Counted from the first letter of the stretch, positions 17,827-28,559 are shown. The stretch: DNA of 64,000 nucleotides from Paragemmobacter straminiformis (GCF_014243445.1 NZ_JACLQD010000002.1:620001-684000); one strand, 5' to 3'. The notes: a model not told the origin generated them from the letters alone. Program-made: numbers and translations.

Positions 17827-18978
17827 TCAGCGACGGCGGCGCGATTGCAGCCCGTGGATCGCAATGCCAAGCAGGCACAGCGGCAAGGCAAAGGCCGCGA
17901 CACCGGCGGGGCCGACGTGCAGGATCAGCCATGCCAGAAGCGGCGTGCCTGTGGTGGTGCCAAGGTTGCCCAGTTGCGCCACGGCACCCGAGGCGCGGGC
18001 GCGGTCGGCGGCGCCGGCGTTCAGCTGCGGGATCGAGGCGAAGCTTGCCCCCTGCACGATGCCCATCGCGGCGGCGAGCGTCAGGCTGGCGGCCAGCATC
18101 GGCCCCCCCTGCCCCCAGCACAGCCAGAGCAGCGCCGCGGCAAGCGCCCCGACGGCAAAACCGGCCTGCACCAGCTGCACGGCGGTGATGCGCGACAAAA
18201 GCCAGACGCCAAGGGTCAGCGAGACGAGGATCGAGACCAGCGGCATACCTGCCGCGACACCGGCCTGCATCGCGGGCGGCATCAGCGGCGGAAGCAGCGT
18301 CAGCACCGCCACATAAAGCGCCGTGTAGCAGACAAAGCCCGTGGCGGGCGCGGCGATGCGGGGGGATGCGTAGATCGACAGATGTTCGGCAAGGATGCCG
18401 CCCATCTCTTGCGTCCTGCCCGGCGGATCGGGCGGCAAAAGCGCCGACAGGACCAGCGCCAGCACCGAAAGCCAGAGCGCATGGCCAAGAAAGAGCGCGC
18501 TCAGGCTTCCTCCGGCAAGCAAGGGCGGGGCGACCAGCGCGAGAAGCGCATAGGTCACGCCGAAGAAACTGCTCCACAGCGTCATGGCCAGCCCCTGCCG
18601 GCGCGGCGAGGCGATGCCTGCGATCATCGTGGGGCCGACGACGACGATGGAAAGATGCGAGACCCCCTCGACCACCCGCGTCAGGAACAGCGCGGCATAG
18701 GGCAAGGGCAGGCATTGCAGCGCCGACATGGCAGCGCCAAGGGCAAGCGCCACCACGATGGCGCGGCGCGGCCCGATGCGGGCCACCAGAAGCCCCGCCG
18801 TGGTTCCGAAAACCAGCCCGACGATGCCCACGACCGAGACCAGCAGGCCAACCCCGACAGGACCCGCCGCCGGATAGCGGGCGGCGAAAAGATCGAAGGC
18901 GAAGGACATCTTGCCGAACTGCGCCGCAGCGCCAAGCCCCGCGGCCCAGAGGGCAAGAACGGTCAAAGCGGCGCGCAT
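17827..18978 (-). CDS. MFS transporter
   Basis: A 383-residue major facilitator with about 12 hydrophobic helices. The cytoplasmic loop after TM2 carries LLVARIGPRRAIVVALALG, the MFS motif A equivalent; VVEGVSHLSIVVVGPTMIAGIASPRRQGLAMTLW is the TM4-TM5 region. The start is ATG at 18978, because the frame above it overlaps a hairpin element. It follows lpd but a hairpin lies between them. The substrate is unknown. Confidence 0.88.
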   Translation of the reverse strand: MRAALTVLALWAAGLGAAAQFGKMSFAFDLFAARYPAAGPVGVGLLVSVVGIVGLVFGTTAGLLVARIGPRRAIVVALALGAAMSALQCLPLPYAALFLTRVVEGVSHLSIVVVGPTMIAGIASPRRQGLAMTLWSSFFGVTYALLALVAPPLLAGGSLSALFLGHALWLSVLALVLSALLPPDPPGRTQEMGGILAEHLSIYASPRIAAPATGFVCYTALYVAVLTLLPPLMPPAMQAGVAAGMPLVSILVSLTLGVWLLSRITAVQLVQAGFAVGALAAALLWLCWGQGGPMLAASLTLAAAMGIVQGASFASIPQLNAGAADRARASGAVAQLGNLGTTTGTPLLAWLILHVGPAGVAAFALPLCLLGIAIHGLQSRRRR

Positions 18979-19017
18979 CCTGCCCTGTTCCTCTTGCCTC
19001 AAATATCCTCGGGGGGT

Positions 19018-19040
19018 GCGGGGGGCAGACAGCCCCCCGC
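19018..19040 (-). terminator. Hairpin downstream of lpd
   Basis: GCGGGGGGC (19018-19026), loop AGACA, GCCCCCCGC (19032-19040). No T-run follows, so it may be a Rho-aided or RNA-stabilising structure. The adjoining CTCAAATATCCTC is, from memory, a common intergenic word in Rhodobacterales. Confidence 0.55.
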
Positions 19041-19045
19041 TGCCG

Positions 19046-20440
19046 TCAGAAGTGCAGCGCGCGGCCGTAGGCGTCAAGCACCGCTTCGTGCATCATCTCG
19101 GACAGGGTCGGATGCGGGAAGACGGTGTTCATCAGGTCCTCTTCCGTGGTCTCGAGGCTGCGGCCGATCACGTAGCCCTGGATCAGCTCGGTCACTTCCG
19201 CGCCGACCATATGGGCCCCCAGCAGCTCGCCCGTCTTGGCGTCGAACACGGTTTTGACGAAGCCTTCCGCCTCGCCCAGGGCAATCGCCTTGCCGTTGCC
19301 GATAAAGGGGAAGCGGCCCACCTTGATGTCGTAGCCGGCAGCCTTGGCCTTCTCTTCGGTCAGGCCGACCGAGGCGACCTGCGGCGTGCAATAGGTGCAG
19401 CCGGCGATGGAATTGGGCTTGATCGCATGGGGGTGCAGCCCCGCGATGAGTTCGGCGACCATGACGCCCTCATGGCTGGCCTTGTGGGCAAGCCAGGGCG
19501 CGCCCGCGATGTCGCCGATGGCGTAAAGCCCCTCGACACCGGTGCGGCAGTATTCGTCGGTCACGACATGGGTGCGGTCGATCTTGACGCCAAGCGCCTC
19601 GAGGCCGAGGTTCTCGGTGTTGCCGACGATGCCCACGGCGGAAATCACCGTGTCGAAATCATGGGTCTCGATCTTGCCGTTCTGTTCGATATGGGCGGTG
19701 ACACCCTTGCCCGGCTTGCGGTCAAGCTGTTTGACGCCGGCCTTTTCAAGGATCTTCATCCCCTGTTTGACAAAGGCCTTCTTGGCAAAGGCCGCGACCT
19801 CGGCGTCCTCGACGGGCAGGATGCGGTCCATCACCTCGACCACGGTGGTATCGGCGCCCAGCGTGTTGAAGAAGGACGCGAATTCGATGCCGATGGCGCC
19901 CGAGCCGATGACGAGCAGTTTCTTGGGCATGCGCACGGGTTGCAGCGCGTGGCGATAGGACCAGACAAGGTCGCCATCGGCTTCCAGACCCGGCAGTTGG
20001 CGGGCGCGCGCGCCGGTGGCAAGGATGATGGCGGGGGCGGTCAGCTCTTCGACGCCCTTGTCGGTCTTGACCGAGACGCGGCCCTTGGCGGGAAGCGTGG
20101 CCTCGCCCATGACCACGGTGATCTTGTTCTTCTTCATCAGGTGGCCGATGCCCGACGACAGTTGCTTCGCCACCCCGCGCGAGCGGGCGACGACGGCGTT
20201 CAGGTCATAGGAAATGCCCGTGGCGGCAAGGCCGAATTCCTTGGCGCGGTGCATCAGGTGGAACACCTCGGCCGAACGCAGCAGGGCCTTGGTCGGGATG
20301 CACCCCCAGTTGAGGCAGATGCCGCCGAGGTTTTCACGCTCGACGATGACGACCTTTTTGCCCAGTTGCGCGGCACGGATCGCGGCGACATAGCCGCCGG
20401 GGCCGGCGCCGATCACGATGACGTCGTATGAAGCGGCCAT
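19046..20440 (-). CDS. lpdA: Dihydrolipoyl dehydrogenase
   Basis: A 464-residue FAD disulfide reductase: FAD motif VIGAGPGGYVAAIRAAQ, redox-active pair in GGICLNWGCIPTKAL (near residues 43 and 48), NAD motif VIGSGAIGIEFA, and the C-terminal His-Glu pair in HPTLSE. It reoxidises lipoamide in 2-oxoacid dehydrogenase or glycine cleavage complexes. No E1, E2 or glycine-cleavage gene is adjacent, so it probably serves complexes encoded elsewhere. A TAGTTT-N6-AAACTA dyad lies 21 bases upstream of the start. Confidence 0.96.
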   Translation of the reverse strand: MAASYDVIVIGAGPGGYVAAIRAAQLGKKVVIVERENLGGICLNWGCIPTKALLRSAEVFHLMHRAKEFGLAATGISYDLNAVVARSRGVAKQLSSGIGHLMKKNKITVVMGEATLPAKGRVSVKTDKGVEELTAPAIILATGARARQLPGLEADGDLVWSYRHALQPVRMPKKLLVIGSGAIGIEFASFFNTLGADTTVVEVMDRILPVEDAEVAAFAKKAFVKQGMKILEKAGVKQLDRKPGKGVTAHIEQNGKIETHDFDTVISAVGIVGNTENLGLEALGVKIDRTHVVTDEYCRTGVEGLYAIGDIAGAPWLAHKASHEGVMVAELIAGLHPHAIKPNSIAGCTYCTPQVASVGLTEEKAKAAGYDIKVGRFPFIGNGKAIALGEAEGFVKTVFDAKTGELLGAHMVGAEVTELIQGYVIGRSLETTEEDLMNTVFPHPTLSEMMHEAVLDAYGRALHF

Positions 20441-20460
20441 GATTTCCTCCCTTGGAAAAG

Positions 20461-20478
20461 TAGTTTGGCCTTAAACTA
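20461..20478. promoter_or_regulatory. Dyad upstream of lpd, operator candidate
   Basis: TAGTTT (20461-20466), six bases, AAACTA (20473-20478). It lies 21-38 bases before the lpd ATG, where a regulator or a leader hairpin could act. Confidence 0.4.
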
Positions 20479-20515
20479 TTCTTATTTGCCAAGCAACGCA
20501 TGCAGCGCCGTGGGC

Positions 20516-21100
20516 CTATGCACTGGGTGCATGGCTTTCCTGCAAGGCCTGGACAACGGCCATGTAGCCACCCTGTTCCAGAAACGCGGTCTCTTGCGGT
20601 GTCGAGACGCGGCCCAAGGCGGCATTGCGCGTGGGAAAGCGGCCGAAGCGGGCGATGATCGTCTGATGCGCGCGGGCGTGCAGCAGCATTTCGGGATCAG
20701 AGGCCATGCGTTCGGCCATGAGTTGCACGGAAAGCGCCTGATCGGCGGGGTCTTCGGAATGTTCGAAGGGCATGTAAAAGAACTGCCGGTCGGGTTCGGG
20801 CGCGTTCAGGTCCCACCCCTTGTCGAGCGCCGTCCGTGCCGCGGCAAGGGCCAGCGGGTCGGTGGCGAAGCTGTCGGCCGTGCCGCGGAACATGTTGCGC
20901 GGCAACTGGTCGGTCAGGATAAGAAAGGCAAGCGTGCCGACGGTGCCGTCGATCCAGTGACCAAGCCCGCCATCGCGTGCCGCCTCCCACACCGCGTGAA
21001 AGTCGCGGCAAGCGTGGTCGATCGCATCGCCGCCCGCATACCAGCCCTCGCGCCCGATGGTGCCGAGCCAGAATTCAAGAACCTCGACCGGATCGGACAT
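20516..21100 (-). CDS. DUF924 family protein
   Basis: A 194-residue helical protein of the DUF924 (COG3803) family. The N-terminus reads VEVLEFWLGTIGREGWYAGG in place of the usual FW motif plus WF segment; the strongly conserved LILTDQLPRNMFRGTADSFATD lies near residues 60-82, FYMPFEHSED near 108, and GRFPTRNAALGR near 150. The family adopts a TPR-like fold; its function is unknown. It is probably monocistronic. Confidence 0.93.
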   Translation of the reverse strand: MSDPVEVLEFWLGTIGREGWYAGGDAIDHACRDFHAVWEAARDGGLGHWIDGTVGTLAFLILTDQLPRNMFRGTADSFATDPLALAAARTALDKGWDLNAPEPDRQFFYMPFEHSEDPADQALSVQLMAERMASDPEMLLHARAHQTIIARFGRFPTRNAALGRVSTPQETAFLEQGGYMAVVQALQESHAPSA

Positions 21101-21163
21101 GGCGCGCCTCCCATTGCGGGGAAAGGGTGACAGGCTTTGGCAAGGCTGGCAAGCGCGGGCGGG

Positions 21164-22393
21164 TCAGCGCCCCGACTGCCCCTGACCGATCACCGCCGAT
21201 GCCGCCACGGGCGAGGCCGTCGGCACGAGGTTGGCGAAATGGCCCGTGCCCGCCGGTGCGGCGCGGCGCGTCATGCGCCAGAGCGCGTAGCCGGCCAGAG
21301 CGACATAGAGGATGGCGATGAACAGGAAGAACCCCGAGGGGCCCATGCGCCCCATGATCCAGCCGGTGACGACGGGGCCGAAGATCGCGCCGAAACCGTT
21401 GAGGAAGATCATCCCCGCGCTGGCGGCGGCCATGTCGTCCTTGCCAAGGAAGTCGTTGGTATAGGCGATGAGCAGCGCATAGACAGGGTTGGTGATTCCG
21501 CCCAGAAGCAGTGCCACGACAAGGTAGAGCGAGAAGGGAAGATCGAAGATCGACGGCACGATCATCACCACGGCGGCAATGGCCGAAAGCGCCATGATCA
21601 GCTTGCGGCGGTCCATGCGGTCGGACAGGAAGCCGATGGGATATTGCAGGATCAACCCGCCGACATAGAGCGCGCCGATGAACACCGAGATGTCGCGCAC
21701 CGACAGCCCCTTCATCGAGCCCCAGACCGCCGCCATGCCGAACATGGCCGAAAAGACGCCGCCCGTCAGCAGCATCCCCGCGCAGCCCAGCGGCGAGATG
21801 CGGAACAGGGCCGGAAAGGACAGGGCCTTGGTCGTGGCGAAGGTGGGCGCGGGCGTCGGGGCCAGCAAAAGCGGCATGAAGGCCAGAGAGACGAGGACCG
21901 AGGGGATCACGAAAAGCGTGAAACCCGAAGGATCCGACACGTTCAGCAGCGCCTGCGAGGCGATGATACCCAGCATCTGCACGATCATATAGGCAGACAG
22001 CGCCTGCCCGCGGGTTTCGTTGGTGGCCGCGTTGTTGAGCCAGCTTTCGGCGGTGATGTAGATCCCCGAGAAGCAAAAGCCGATCAGCACGCGCAAGAGC
22101 GACCAGACGATCCAGTCGGGGGCCACGGGATAGACCACCAGCACCGCCGAGATGAGCGAGCCGAGTGCCGCAAAGACCCGCACATGCCCGACCTTGCGGA
22201 TCATCGCGGGGGCAAGTTGCGAGCCGATCAGGAACCCCGCGAAATAGGCCGACATGACGACCGAGATCTCGAAGGTCGAGAACCCCTCGATACTGCCGCG
22301 GATGCCGAGGAGCGAGCCTTGTATGCCGTTGCCGACCATCAGGAGCATCACGCCCAGAAGCAGCGGCCACGAGGTTTTCAGAACGGTCAGCAT
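21164..22393 (-). CDS. MFS transporter (YcaD-like)
   Basis: A 409-residue major facilitator with 12 predicted helices. The segment MLLMVGNGIQGSLLGIRGSIEGFSTFEISVVMSAYFAGFLIGS and the later GIYITAESWLNNAATNETRGQALSAYMIVQMLG resemble the YcaD subgroup. The central loop is poorly charged and the C-terminus is short. The substrate is unknown. The same strand continues with queA, but the spacing of about 90 bases on each side suggests a separate unit. Confidence 0.88.
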   Translation of the reverse strand: MLTVLKTSWPLLLGVMLLMVGNGIQGSLLGIRGSIEGFSTFEISVVMSAYFAGFLIGSQLAPAMIRKVGHVRVFAALGSLISAVLVVYPVAPDWIVWSLLRVLIGFCFSGIYITAESWLNNAATNETRGQALSAYMIVQMLGIIASQALLNVSDPSGFTLFVIPSVLVSLAFMPLLLAPTPAPTFATTKALSFPALFRISPLGCAGMLLTGGVFSAMFGMAAVWGSMKGLSVRDISVFIGALYVGGLILQYPIGFLSDRMDRRKLIMALSAIAAVVMIVPSIFDLPFSLYLVVALLLGGITNPVYALLIAYTNDFLGKDDMAAASAGMIFLNGFGAIFGPVVTGWIMGRMGPSGFFLFIAILYVALAGYALWRMTRRAAPAGTGHFANLVPTASPVAASAVIGQGQSGR

Positions 22394-22481
22394 GGCGGCA
22401 TCCTTCGGGGCGACAGGGCAGATATAGCATGGCGGCAGGGGCTGGCGCGCCGGAAAACCGACGACTGCCCCGCGACCTGCG

Positions 22482-23513
22482 TCAGGGAATCAGCAAAGAG
22501 GAATCACCGTAGCTGAAGAACCGGTAACGGTTGGTGACGGCGTGGTCATAGATCGTGCGGATGCGGTCCTGCCCCATCAGCGCGGAAACAAGCATCATCA
22601 GCGTCGACTTGGGCAGGTGAAAGTTCGTCATCAGCGCGTCGGTGACGCGGAAGCGGTAGCCGGGGTAGATGAAGATGTCGGTCGGTCCGGTCCAGGGTTC
22701 GACCTGCCCCGAAGCGGCGGCGGATTCGATCAGCCGCAGGGCGGTGGTGCCCACGGGAATGACGCGCCCCCCTGCCCGCTTGGTGGCATTGATCTCGGCC
22801 GCCGCCTGCGGGGTGACCTGCCCCCATTCGGCATGCATCTTGTGGGTGGTCACATCCTCGACCTTCACCGGAAGGAAGGTGCCCGCGCCGACGTGAAGGG
22901 TGACTTCGGTAAAGGTGACGCCCATGTCGGCAAGGGTCTGGAGCAGCGCCCGGTCGAAGTGGAGCGAGGCGGTGGGGGCTGCGACCGCGCCGGTATGGCG
23001 GGCAAAGACGGTCTGGTAATCGTCGCGGTCCTGCGCATCGGGGGCGCGTTTGGCGGCGATATAGGGCGGAAGCGGCATGGCGCCCGCCTCGGCCAGGGCG
23101 GCGTCGAAATCATCGCCCGCTAGGTTGAAGTCAAGCCGCAGGTCGGTTTCCGATTTCTCGGTCACGGTGGCGGAAAGCCGGTCGGAAAAGCGGATCACCT
23201 CGGCCGTGTTCACCTTGCGCAGGGGCTTGGCAAGCGCGCGCCAGCCCGTGGCGAGGGGTTCGAGCAGGGTGATCTCGATCTTCGCCACGGCCTCGCCGCG
23301 CTGGCGCTGGCCGGTCAGGCGGGCGGGGATCACGCGGGTGTTGTTCAGCACCAGACGGTCGCCGGGGCGAAAGATCTGCGGCAGGTCGTAGACATGCCGG
23401 TCGCTGATGCTGTCACCCTGCGCCAGCAAGAGCCGCGCATGGGTGCGGGGCCGCGCGGGGCGCGTGGCGATCAGGTCTTCGGGAAGGTGGAAGTCGAAGT
23501 CGGACAGTTTCAT
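22482..23513 (-). CDS. queA: S-adenosylmethionine:tRNA ribosyltransferase-isomerase
   Basis: A 343-residue QueA, which forms epoxyqueuosine from 7-aminomethyl-7-deazaguanine in tRNA. Diagnostic parts: [67 protein letters not shown], and the final [17 protein letters not shown]. The start ATG overlaps the stop of the AsmA-like gene (ATGA), so translation is probably coupled. Its pathway partner tgt lies 30 kb away in the same window. Confidence 0.97.
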   Translation of the reverse strand: MKLSDFDFHLPEDLIATRPARPRTHARLLLAQGDSISDRHVYDLPQIFRPGDRLVLNNTRVIPARLTGQRQRGEAVAKIEITLLEPLATGWRALAKPLRKVNTAEVIRFSDRLSATVTEKSETDLRLDFNLAGDDFDAALAEAGAMPLPPYIAAKRAPDAQDRDDYQTVFARHTGAVAAPTASLHFDRALLQTLADMGVTFTEVTLHVGAGTFLPVKVEDVTTHKMHAEWGQVTPQAAAEINATKRAGGRVIPVGTTALRLIESAAASGQVEPWTGPTDIFIYPGYRFRVTDALMTNFHLPKSTLMMLVSALMGQDRIRTIYDHAVTNRYRFFSYGDSSLLIP

Positions 23514-26500
23514 CCGCCGCTGTCTCCGAGTTTGGGGGGGGCGCTGCGGAAGAGTTCGCGGAAGCGCCCGGGGGTAAGGATCGACAGCGGGTTGACGGAT
23601 ACGGTCGCGCCCTCGGCATTGCCGGTGACCTCGTAATTGAAGCCGAACACACCCTCGCCCCGCTTGGTAAAGACCGAGCCGATGCCGTTGAGCAGGTAGA
23701 GCGGCGAGACCACGCCTTGCAGGCGCATCTCTTTGCTGGCGGTGCCGTAGACGCCCGCCATCGACACGCCCAGCGACGCGCCGACCGCCGAGGCGCGCGT
23801 GATCTGCACCGCGCCGGGGGTGACGACGAATTCGCCGGTCGACTGGTTGAACAGCAGCCCCTCGCCGTTCAATTGCTGGAGCAGGCCGATGACCGAGACG
23901 GCCGAGAGCAGTTCTGCCAGAACCGGCGCATTGGCGACGCGGACGTCGGCGATATCGGCCACGCCATCGTAGACGCCCGGTTCCGCGCGGGGTGTCAGCC
24001 GCATGTCGAGGCTGCCGCCACGGGCCGAGGCGAAGACTCCGGCCGAATCGAGCACCGCGCCGGCATTGTCGGACCTGATGCGCACCGCCGAGCCGTTCGC
24101 CGAAGGCACGACCGTTCCGGTGACCGAGGCAATGCCGTTGACGAGGCCCTGAAACGACCCGTTGAAGCCGCCGCGCGGGGTGAAGTTGCCCTCGAATGCG
24201 GTAAGGCGCAGGTCGTCGGAAATGCGCAATTCCTCGAGTTTGACGGCAATCGGGATATCGGCCCCCTCGCCCTCGCCCTTGCCCGCGCCTTCGGCCATCT
24301 TGCGGATGTCGATGCTGCCCGAGGTGATGGCGACCGCGACGGGGCGGCCTGCACCGCGCCCCGTGATCTCGACCGAGCCTTGCAGCCATTGGCCGATCAG
24401 CACGGGCGAGAAGCGGGCGATGTCCAACCCGCCATCCTTGCGCATGCGGACCGAGCCTTCGGCATCGATCCCGGGAGCCGTGAGGGCGAGCCGTTCGACG
24501 ACCGGAGGCGAGGACAGCACCGCCTCGACCGAGAGCCGCCCCAAGGCGTCGCGCGGTTTCGACCAGCCCGTGCCGGGGATCGAGACGGCGACGCGGTTCA
24601 GGTCCGAGACCAGCGACAGGCGGGGCGGTTCGCCCTTGGGCAGGGCGATGGTGACCTGTGCCTTCCCCGTGCCTTCGACCATGCCCGCCGGCAGGCCGAG
24701 GTTGAATTCCGACACTGTCAGGGGCGAGAGTTCTGCCGTGCCCTCGATGCGCGCCTTGCCTGCGGCATCGGGACCGAAGGGCTGCGAGAAGGTGATGTCG
24801 AAGGGCAATTTGCCCACGGTGCCGCTGCCGGAAATACGCATGCTCTTTGGGTCTGCGCTGACCGAAAGGTCAGAGGCCGCGACGGTCTTGCCCTTGACCA
24901 GCAGGTCAGAGCGGAAGCCGCTGACACGCCCGTCGACGGCAAAGCTGACATCGCCGGGCATGATGCGCGGAATGAGCGGGAAGCGCAGCACGGCGTCGAG
25001 CGTGGCCTCGCCCGTGCCGATCTCGACGGGGCGTCCTGCCTTGGTCAGGAAACGGAAGGGCGGTTCGTCGAGAATCGACAGGGCGGCGGTCAGGCTGGAG
25101 CGGGTTTTCAGCCGGACCTCGGCCTGCGCGGGTTTGCGGGTGATGTCGAGGACGGAAAAGACCGAACCCGCCATGTCGATGGTGCCGCCGATGGGCGGGG
25201 TGACGACGCCTTTCGACAGAACCATCGTGTAGGTCTGGCCTTCGATGGTGGCATAGCCGTTGGCGCGGGTGATGGGCGGCATGGTGCGGATGAAACGCAC
25301 CTCGGTGTCGCGGAAATCGTAGCCCATCTGCATGCGGGTGGGCTTGCCCGGTGTGATGCGGACGGCCGAGCGCACATCGGCGAGCGTGCCGTTCAGCACA
25401 TTGGCGGCAAGCCATTGGCGGGTCTTTGGCACCAGCGTCACCGGCCAGAGTTGCAGCAGGTTGTCGGTGGTGATCTCGTCCAGCATCACATCGAGGGCGG
25501 CGCGCCAGCCGTCGTTTCCGGCACCGACCGACCCCTTGGCCGAAAGCCTGTGCCCGCTTTCGATCAGGGCGATCTGGCCGATGTCGACGCTGAACGGGTC
25601 AAGCCGCAGGCGGAAGTCTATGGCGCCTTCGGTGAAGAGAACGGGTTTTTCGAAAAGGCCCGCCGGATCGACCATCGCTTCCGAGACATGGACCTGTGTC
25701 AGGAACACTTGCGGCAGGCGGCCGCCGAGCGGGCCGGTCAGATAGGTGCCATCGGCGGATTGCAGATAGCTTTGCCCCGTGGCCTTGATGCGCAGCGCGG
25801 GGCTTTCCACATCTATCGCGGTCAGCTTGATGCGGCCGTGGTCGGGGTCGTAACCGATGTCGAGCGTGGCGCGGTCGAAGGGAACGGGCTGGGCCGCCTC
25901 GGTCGGGTGGAGGGCGCCTTGGCCGAGGGACAGGCTGGCTTCGAGCGCCGTGATGCCCTGCCCGCCCAGCGTCGCCGCAAGACGGCCCGAGATCGGCGCG
26001 TCGAGAACGCGCAAGGCTGCCAGCAAGGGGGCCTGATCGGCAAGGTCGGCGGCGGCGACCTGATCGACGGTCGCGGTGATCCGCGCTTCGGTGGCGCTTT
26101 TGTCCGAGACGATGGTCAGAACCGCCTGCGCCGGCGTCGTGGCATTGCCGAGCAGCGAGATCCCCAGTTCGGCACGAATGTCGCGGGCGCGGTTTTCAAG
26201 GCGCAGGCGGCCGTCGCCCACCTCCCATGTGCGGTTCAGGCGGTCGTCGCGCAGCGAGACGCCAAGGGCATCCGCCTCGACCGTTTGCAACCGCGAGAGC
26301 AGCGGGACGGCGAAGGCCGCGTCGACCATGTCGAACAGGGCGGGGATGCCGTCGATGGATGTGCCCAGATTGCCCGCGCCAAGCGCCAGATCGAAACGGC
26401 CCTGCGCATCGCGGCGCAGGTCGATGCGCGCCCCGCTGATGCGCAGGTTGCGCGGGCGCACCTGACCGTCGAGCAGCGAGTCGAGGTCGAAGGTGATGCC

Positions 26501-26968
26501 GGTTTCCGGCAGGGTCAGCAGCGGGTCGCCCTTGGAATTCTCGACCCGCAAATCTTCGAGCCGCAGGCGCGGCACCCAGTCGGAATCGATGCCGATCTCG
26601 ATTCCGCCCAAAGACACGGCCCCGTCGGGCAGCGCATCGGAGAGCGCGCGGTTGAGGCGGCTTTCCACCTCGGCCACGGCAAAGACGGGAAGGCGCAGGG
26701 AGGCACCCGTCAGGCCAAGGACGGCGATCAGCGTGCCGATGGCAAAGCCAAGAAGCAGGACGAAGGCGAAAACCCCGTGCGGCAGACGGCTGCGCCTTTT
26801 GCGCGCGGCCGGTTCGGATGCGGGCGGCGCGTCGGGGGCCGCTTCAGGGGCCGCTTCGGGGGTCGCTTCGGGCGCGGGATGCGGCGCCGTCACGGGCGGC
26901 ACGGCAAGCGGACCGGCGGCGGAACCATCCGCACCGGGGCTGTCGCCCGTTTCCGCCCTGTCGGTCAT
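23510..26968 (-). CDS. Large AsmA-like (YhdP/DUF3971 type) envelope protein
   Basis: A 1152-residue protein. After a Pro/Ala-rich cytoplasmic segment ([17 protein letters not shown]), one transmembrane helix occurs near residues 65-85 ([22 protein letters not shown]), followed by about 1060 residues of beta-rich repetitive sequence. The C-terminal third ([54 protein letters not shown]) is the AsmA-like C-terminal domain of the YhdP/TamB superfamily. Such proteins bridge the periplasm and move or regulate phospholipids between membranes. The start at 26968 is the first ATG after which the composition looks coding; an earlier frame is open to 27073. It overlaps queA by 4 bases. Confidence 0.85.
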   Translation of the reverse strand: MTDRAETGDSPGADGSAAGPLAVPPVTAPHPAPEATPEAAPEAAPDAPPASEPAARKRRSRLPHGVFAFVLLLGFAIGTLIAVLGLTGASLRLPVFAVAEVESRLNRALSDALPDGAVSLGGIEIGIDSDWVPRLRLEDLRVENSKGDPLLTLPETGITFDLDSLLDGQVRPRNLRISGARIDLRRDAQGRFDLALGAGNLGTSIDGIPALFDMVDAAFAVPLLSRLQTVEADALGVSLRDDRLNRTWEVGDGRLRLENRARDIRAELGISLLGNATTPAQAVLTIVSDKSATEARITATVDQVAAADLADQAPLLAALRVLDAPISGRLAATLGGQGITALEASLSLGQGALHPTEAAQPVPFDRATLDIGYDPDHGRIKLTAIDVESPALRIKATGQSYLQSADGTYLTGPLGGRLPQVFLTQVHVSEAMVDPAGLFEKPVLFTEGAIDFRLRLDPFSVDIGQIALIESGHRLSAKGSVGAGNDGWRAALDVMLDEITTDNLLQLWPVTLVPKTRQWLAANVLNGTLADVRSAVRITPGKPTRMQMGYDFRDTEVRFIRTMPPITRANGYATIEGQTYTMVLSKGVVTPPIGGTIDMAGSVFSVLDITRKPAQAEVRLKTRSSLTAALSILDEPPFRFLTKAGRPVEIGTGEATLDAVLRFPLIPRIMPGDVSFAVDGRVSGFRSDLLVKGKTVAASDLSVSADPKSMRISGSGTVGKLPFDITFSQPFGPDAAGKARIEGTAELSPLTVSEFNLGLPAGMVEGTGKAQVTIALPKGEPPRLSLVSDLNRVAVSIPGTGWSKPRDALGRLSVEAVLSSPPVVERLALTAPGIDAEGSVRMRKDGGLDIARFSPVLIGQWLQGSVEITGRGAGRPVAVAITSGSIDIRKMAEGAGKGEGEGADIPIAVKLEELRISDDLRLTAFEGNFTPRGGFNGSFQGLVNGIASVTGTVVPSANGSAVRIRSDNAGAVLDSAGVFASARGGSLDMRLTPRAEPGVYDGVADIADVRVANAPVLAELLSAVSVIGLLQQLNGEGLLFNQSTGEFVVTPGAVQITRASAVGASLGVSMAGVYGTASKEMRLQGVVSPLYLLNGIGSVFTKRGEGVFGFNYEVTGNAEGATVSVNPLSILTPGRFRELFRSAPPKLGDSGG

Positions 26969-27093
26969 GCCCTGCCCTTTTGTCCGCCCGACGCCCGCAA
27001 TTCGCGTCCCTTTGGCGGGGATTGCCTTTATCTTTGCCCGAAGGCAACTAGAACGCAAAGCATTGGACTTCAAAATGCAAGGAGCCGCCCAAG

Positions 27094-27555
27094 ATGCTGA
27101 CCCAAGGGGCCGATGCGCCCGAATTCACCCTTCCCCGCGATGGCGGAACGGATGTGACCCTGTCCTCGTTCCGTCCGGGCAAGGTGGTGCTGTATTTTTA
27201 CCCCAAGGACGACACGCCCGGTTGCACGCTTGAAGGGCAGGATTTCACCGCCCGTCTTGCCGATTTCACCGCCGCGAACACCACTGTCATCGGAATTTCC
27301 AAAGACAGCGTGAAGGCCCATGACAAGTTCTGCAAGAAGCACGGGCTTGGCGTGATCCTCGCCAGCGACGAGAACGGGCACACCTGCGAGGATTACGGCG
27401 TCTGGCTGGAAAAGAGCATGTACGGCAAGACCTACATGGGCATCGAGCGGACGACCGTGCTGATCGACGGCGCGGGCAAGGTTGCGCGGGTCTGGAACAA
27501 GGTCAGCGTCAAGGGCCATGCCGACGAGGTGTTGGCGGCAGCACAGGCGCTTTGA
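27094..27555 (+). CDS. bcp: Thioredoxin-dependent peroxiredoxin, Bcp family
   Basis: A 153-residue peroxiredoxin that reduces hydroperoxides. Peroxidatic Cys44 lies in YPKDDTPGCTLEGQDF. In E. coli Bcp the resolving Cys is five residues on; here that place is Gln49, so the enzyme is either 1-Cys or uses another Cys (C84 in HDKFCKKHG or the one in HTCEDYG). The ATG at 27094 lies 126 bases from the divergent AsmA-like gene. The DUF455 gene overlaps its stop by one base. Confidence 0.95.
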   Translation: MLTQGADAPEFTLPRDGGTDVTLSSFRPGKVVLYFYPKDDTPGCTLEGQDFTARLADFTAANTTVIGISKDSVKAHDKFCKKHGLGVILASDENGHTCEDYGVWLEKSMYGKTYMGIERTTVLIDGAGKVARVWNKVSVKGHADEVLAAAQAL

Positions 27556-28385
27556 TGCTGTCGCTGGCCGAGCGGGCGGTTCAGGTTCTGACCACGGCGG
27601 ACGGGCGGGAGAAAACGGCGCTTGGCCGTGCCCATGCCGCCGAGTGGTTCGCCGCCCGCGCGGCCGGAACGCCGATTCCCGTGGGGCAGGCCCTGCCACC
27701 GCTGCGGCCTGCCCGACCGGAAAAGCCCGATCTCCTCGACCCGCGCGATGTGCCGCGCCGCAGGCCCGGCACCCCCGCCGGCCGCTTGGCGCTGCTGCAT
27801 GCCGTGGCACATATCGAGCTGAACGCGGTCGATCTGCACTGGGATATCATCGCCCGCTTTGCCGACCAGCCGATGCCGCTTGGCTTCTATGACGACTGGG
27901 TCAAGGCCGCGGACGAGGAAGCCAAGCATTTCAATCTGGTAAGCGACTGTCTTGAAGCGCTTGGCAGCCATTATGGCGCCCTGCCCGCCCATGCCGGCAT
28001 GTGGCGCGCCGCCGAGGACACGGCGGGCGACCTGCTCGGGCGGCTTGCGGTGGTGCCGATGGTTCTCGAGGCGCGCGGGCTGGATGTGACGCCCGGCATG
28101 ATCGGGGTGTTTCGCGCAAGCGGCGATGCGGGCGCGGTCGCGGCGCTCGAGACGATCTATGCCGAAGAGGTCGGCCATGTCGCCTATGGGTCGAAGTGGT
28201 TCAACTGGCTGTGCGGACGGGCGGGCAGCGACCCGAAAGAGGTCTTCCACGATCTGGTGCGCCACTACTTCCACGGGGCGCTGAAACCGCCGTTCAACGA
28301 GGAAAAGCGCGCCGAGGCCGGCTTGCCGCCCGACTTTTACTGGCCCTTGGCCGACGGCATCCCGCCGTCACAAAAAATAATCTGA
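27555..28385 (+). CDS. DUF455 ferritin-like protein
   Basis: A 276-residue protein of the DUF455 (COG2833) family. Probable metal ligands are seen in HIELNAVDLHWD, EEAKHF and EEVGHVAYG, two ExxH-type motifs spaced as in ferritin-like di-iron helical bundles. The function of the family is unknown. The start ATG shares a base with the bcp stop (TGATG), so it is translationally coupled to the peroxiredoxin; a role in oxidative or iron physiology is inference from that. Confidence 0.9.
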   Translation: MLSLAERAVQVLTTADGREKTALGRAHAAEWFAARAAGTPIPVGQALPPLRPARPEKPDLLDPRDVPRRRPGTPAGRLALLHAVAHIELNAVDLHWDIIARFADQPMPLGFYDDWVKAADEEAKHFNLVSDCLEALGSHYGALPAHAGMWRAAEDTAGDLLGRLAVVPMVLEARGLDVTPGMIGVFRASGDAGAVAALETIYAEEVGHVAYGSKWFNWLCGRAGSDPKEVFHDLVRHYFHGALKPPFNEEKRAEAGLPPDFYWPLADGIPPSQKII

Positions 28386-28559
28386 ATTAAGGAACCAGGA
28401 CTGTCTCGGCGGGTTTCTGCCGATCTTGGGCGGAAAAGCGGAGGCGAAAGCGACCGTCCGGTCAAAACCGTTGCGGCATGGGCGAGGCGTGGCTAATCAC
28501 AGGGCGTTCCTGCCCTGCAGGGGCGTTGGATCCCGCAGCCACGAACGGAACCCGCCACA

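Noticed and set aside
23717-27100. A 1127-codon open frame on the plus strand opposite the AsmA-like gene
   Set aside because: Composition is Arg/Gly/Asp-rich as expected for an antisense shadow. The minus-strand protein has a membrane helix and domain structure.
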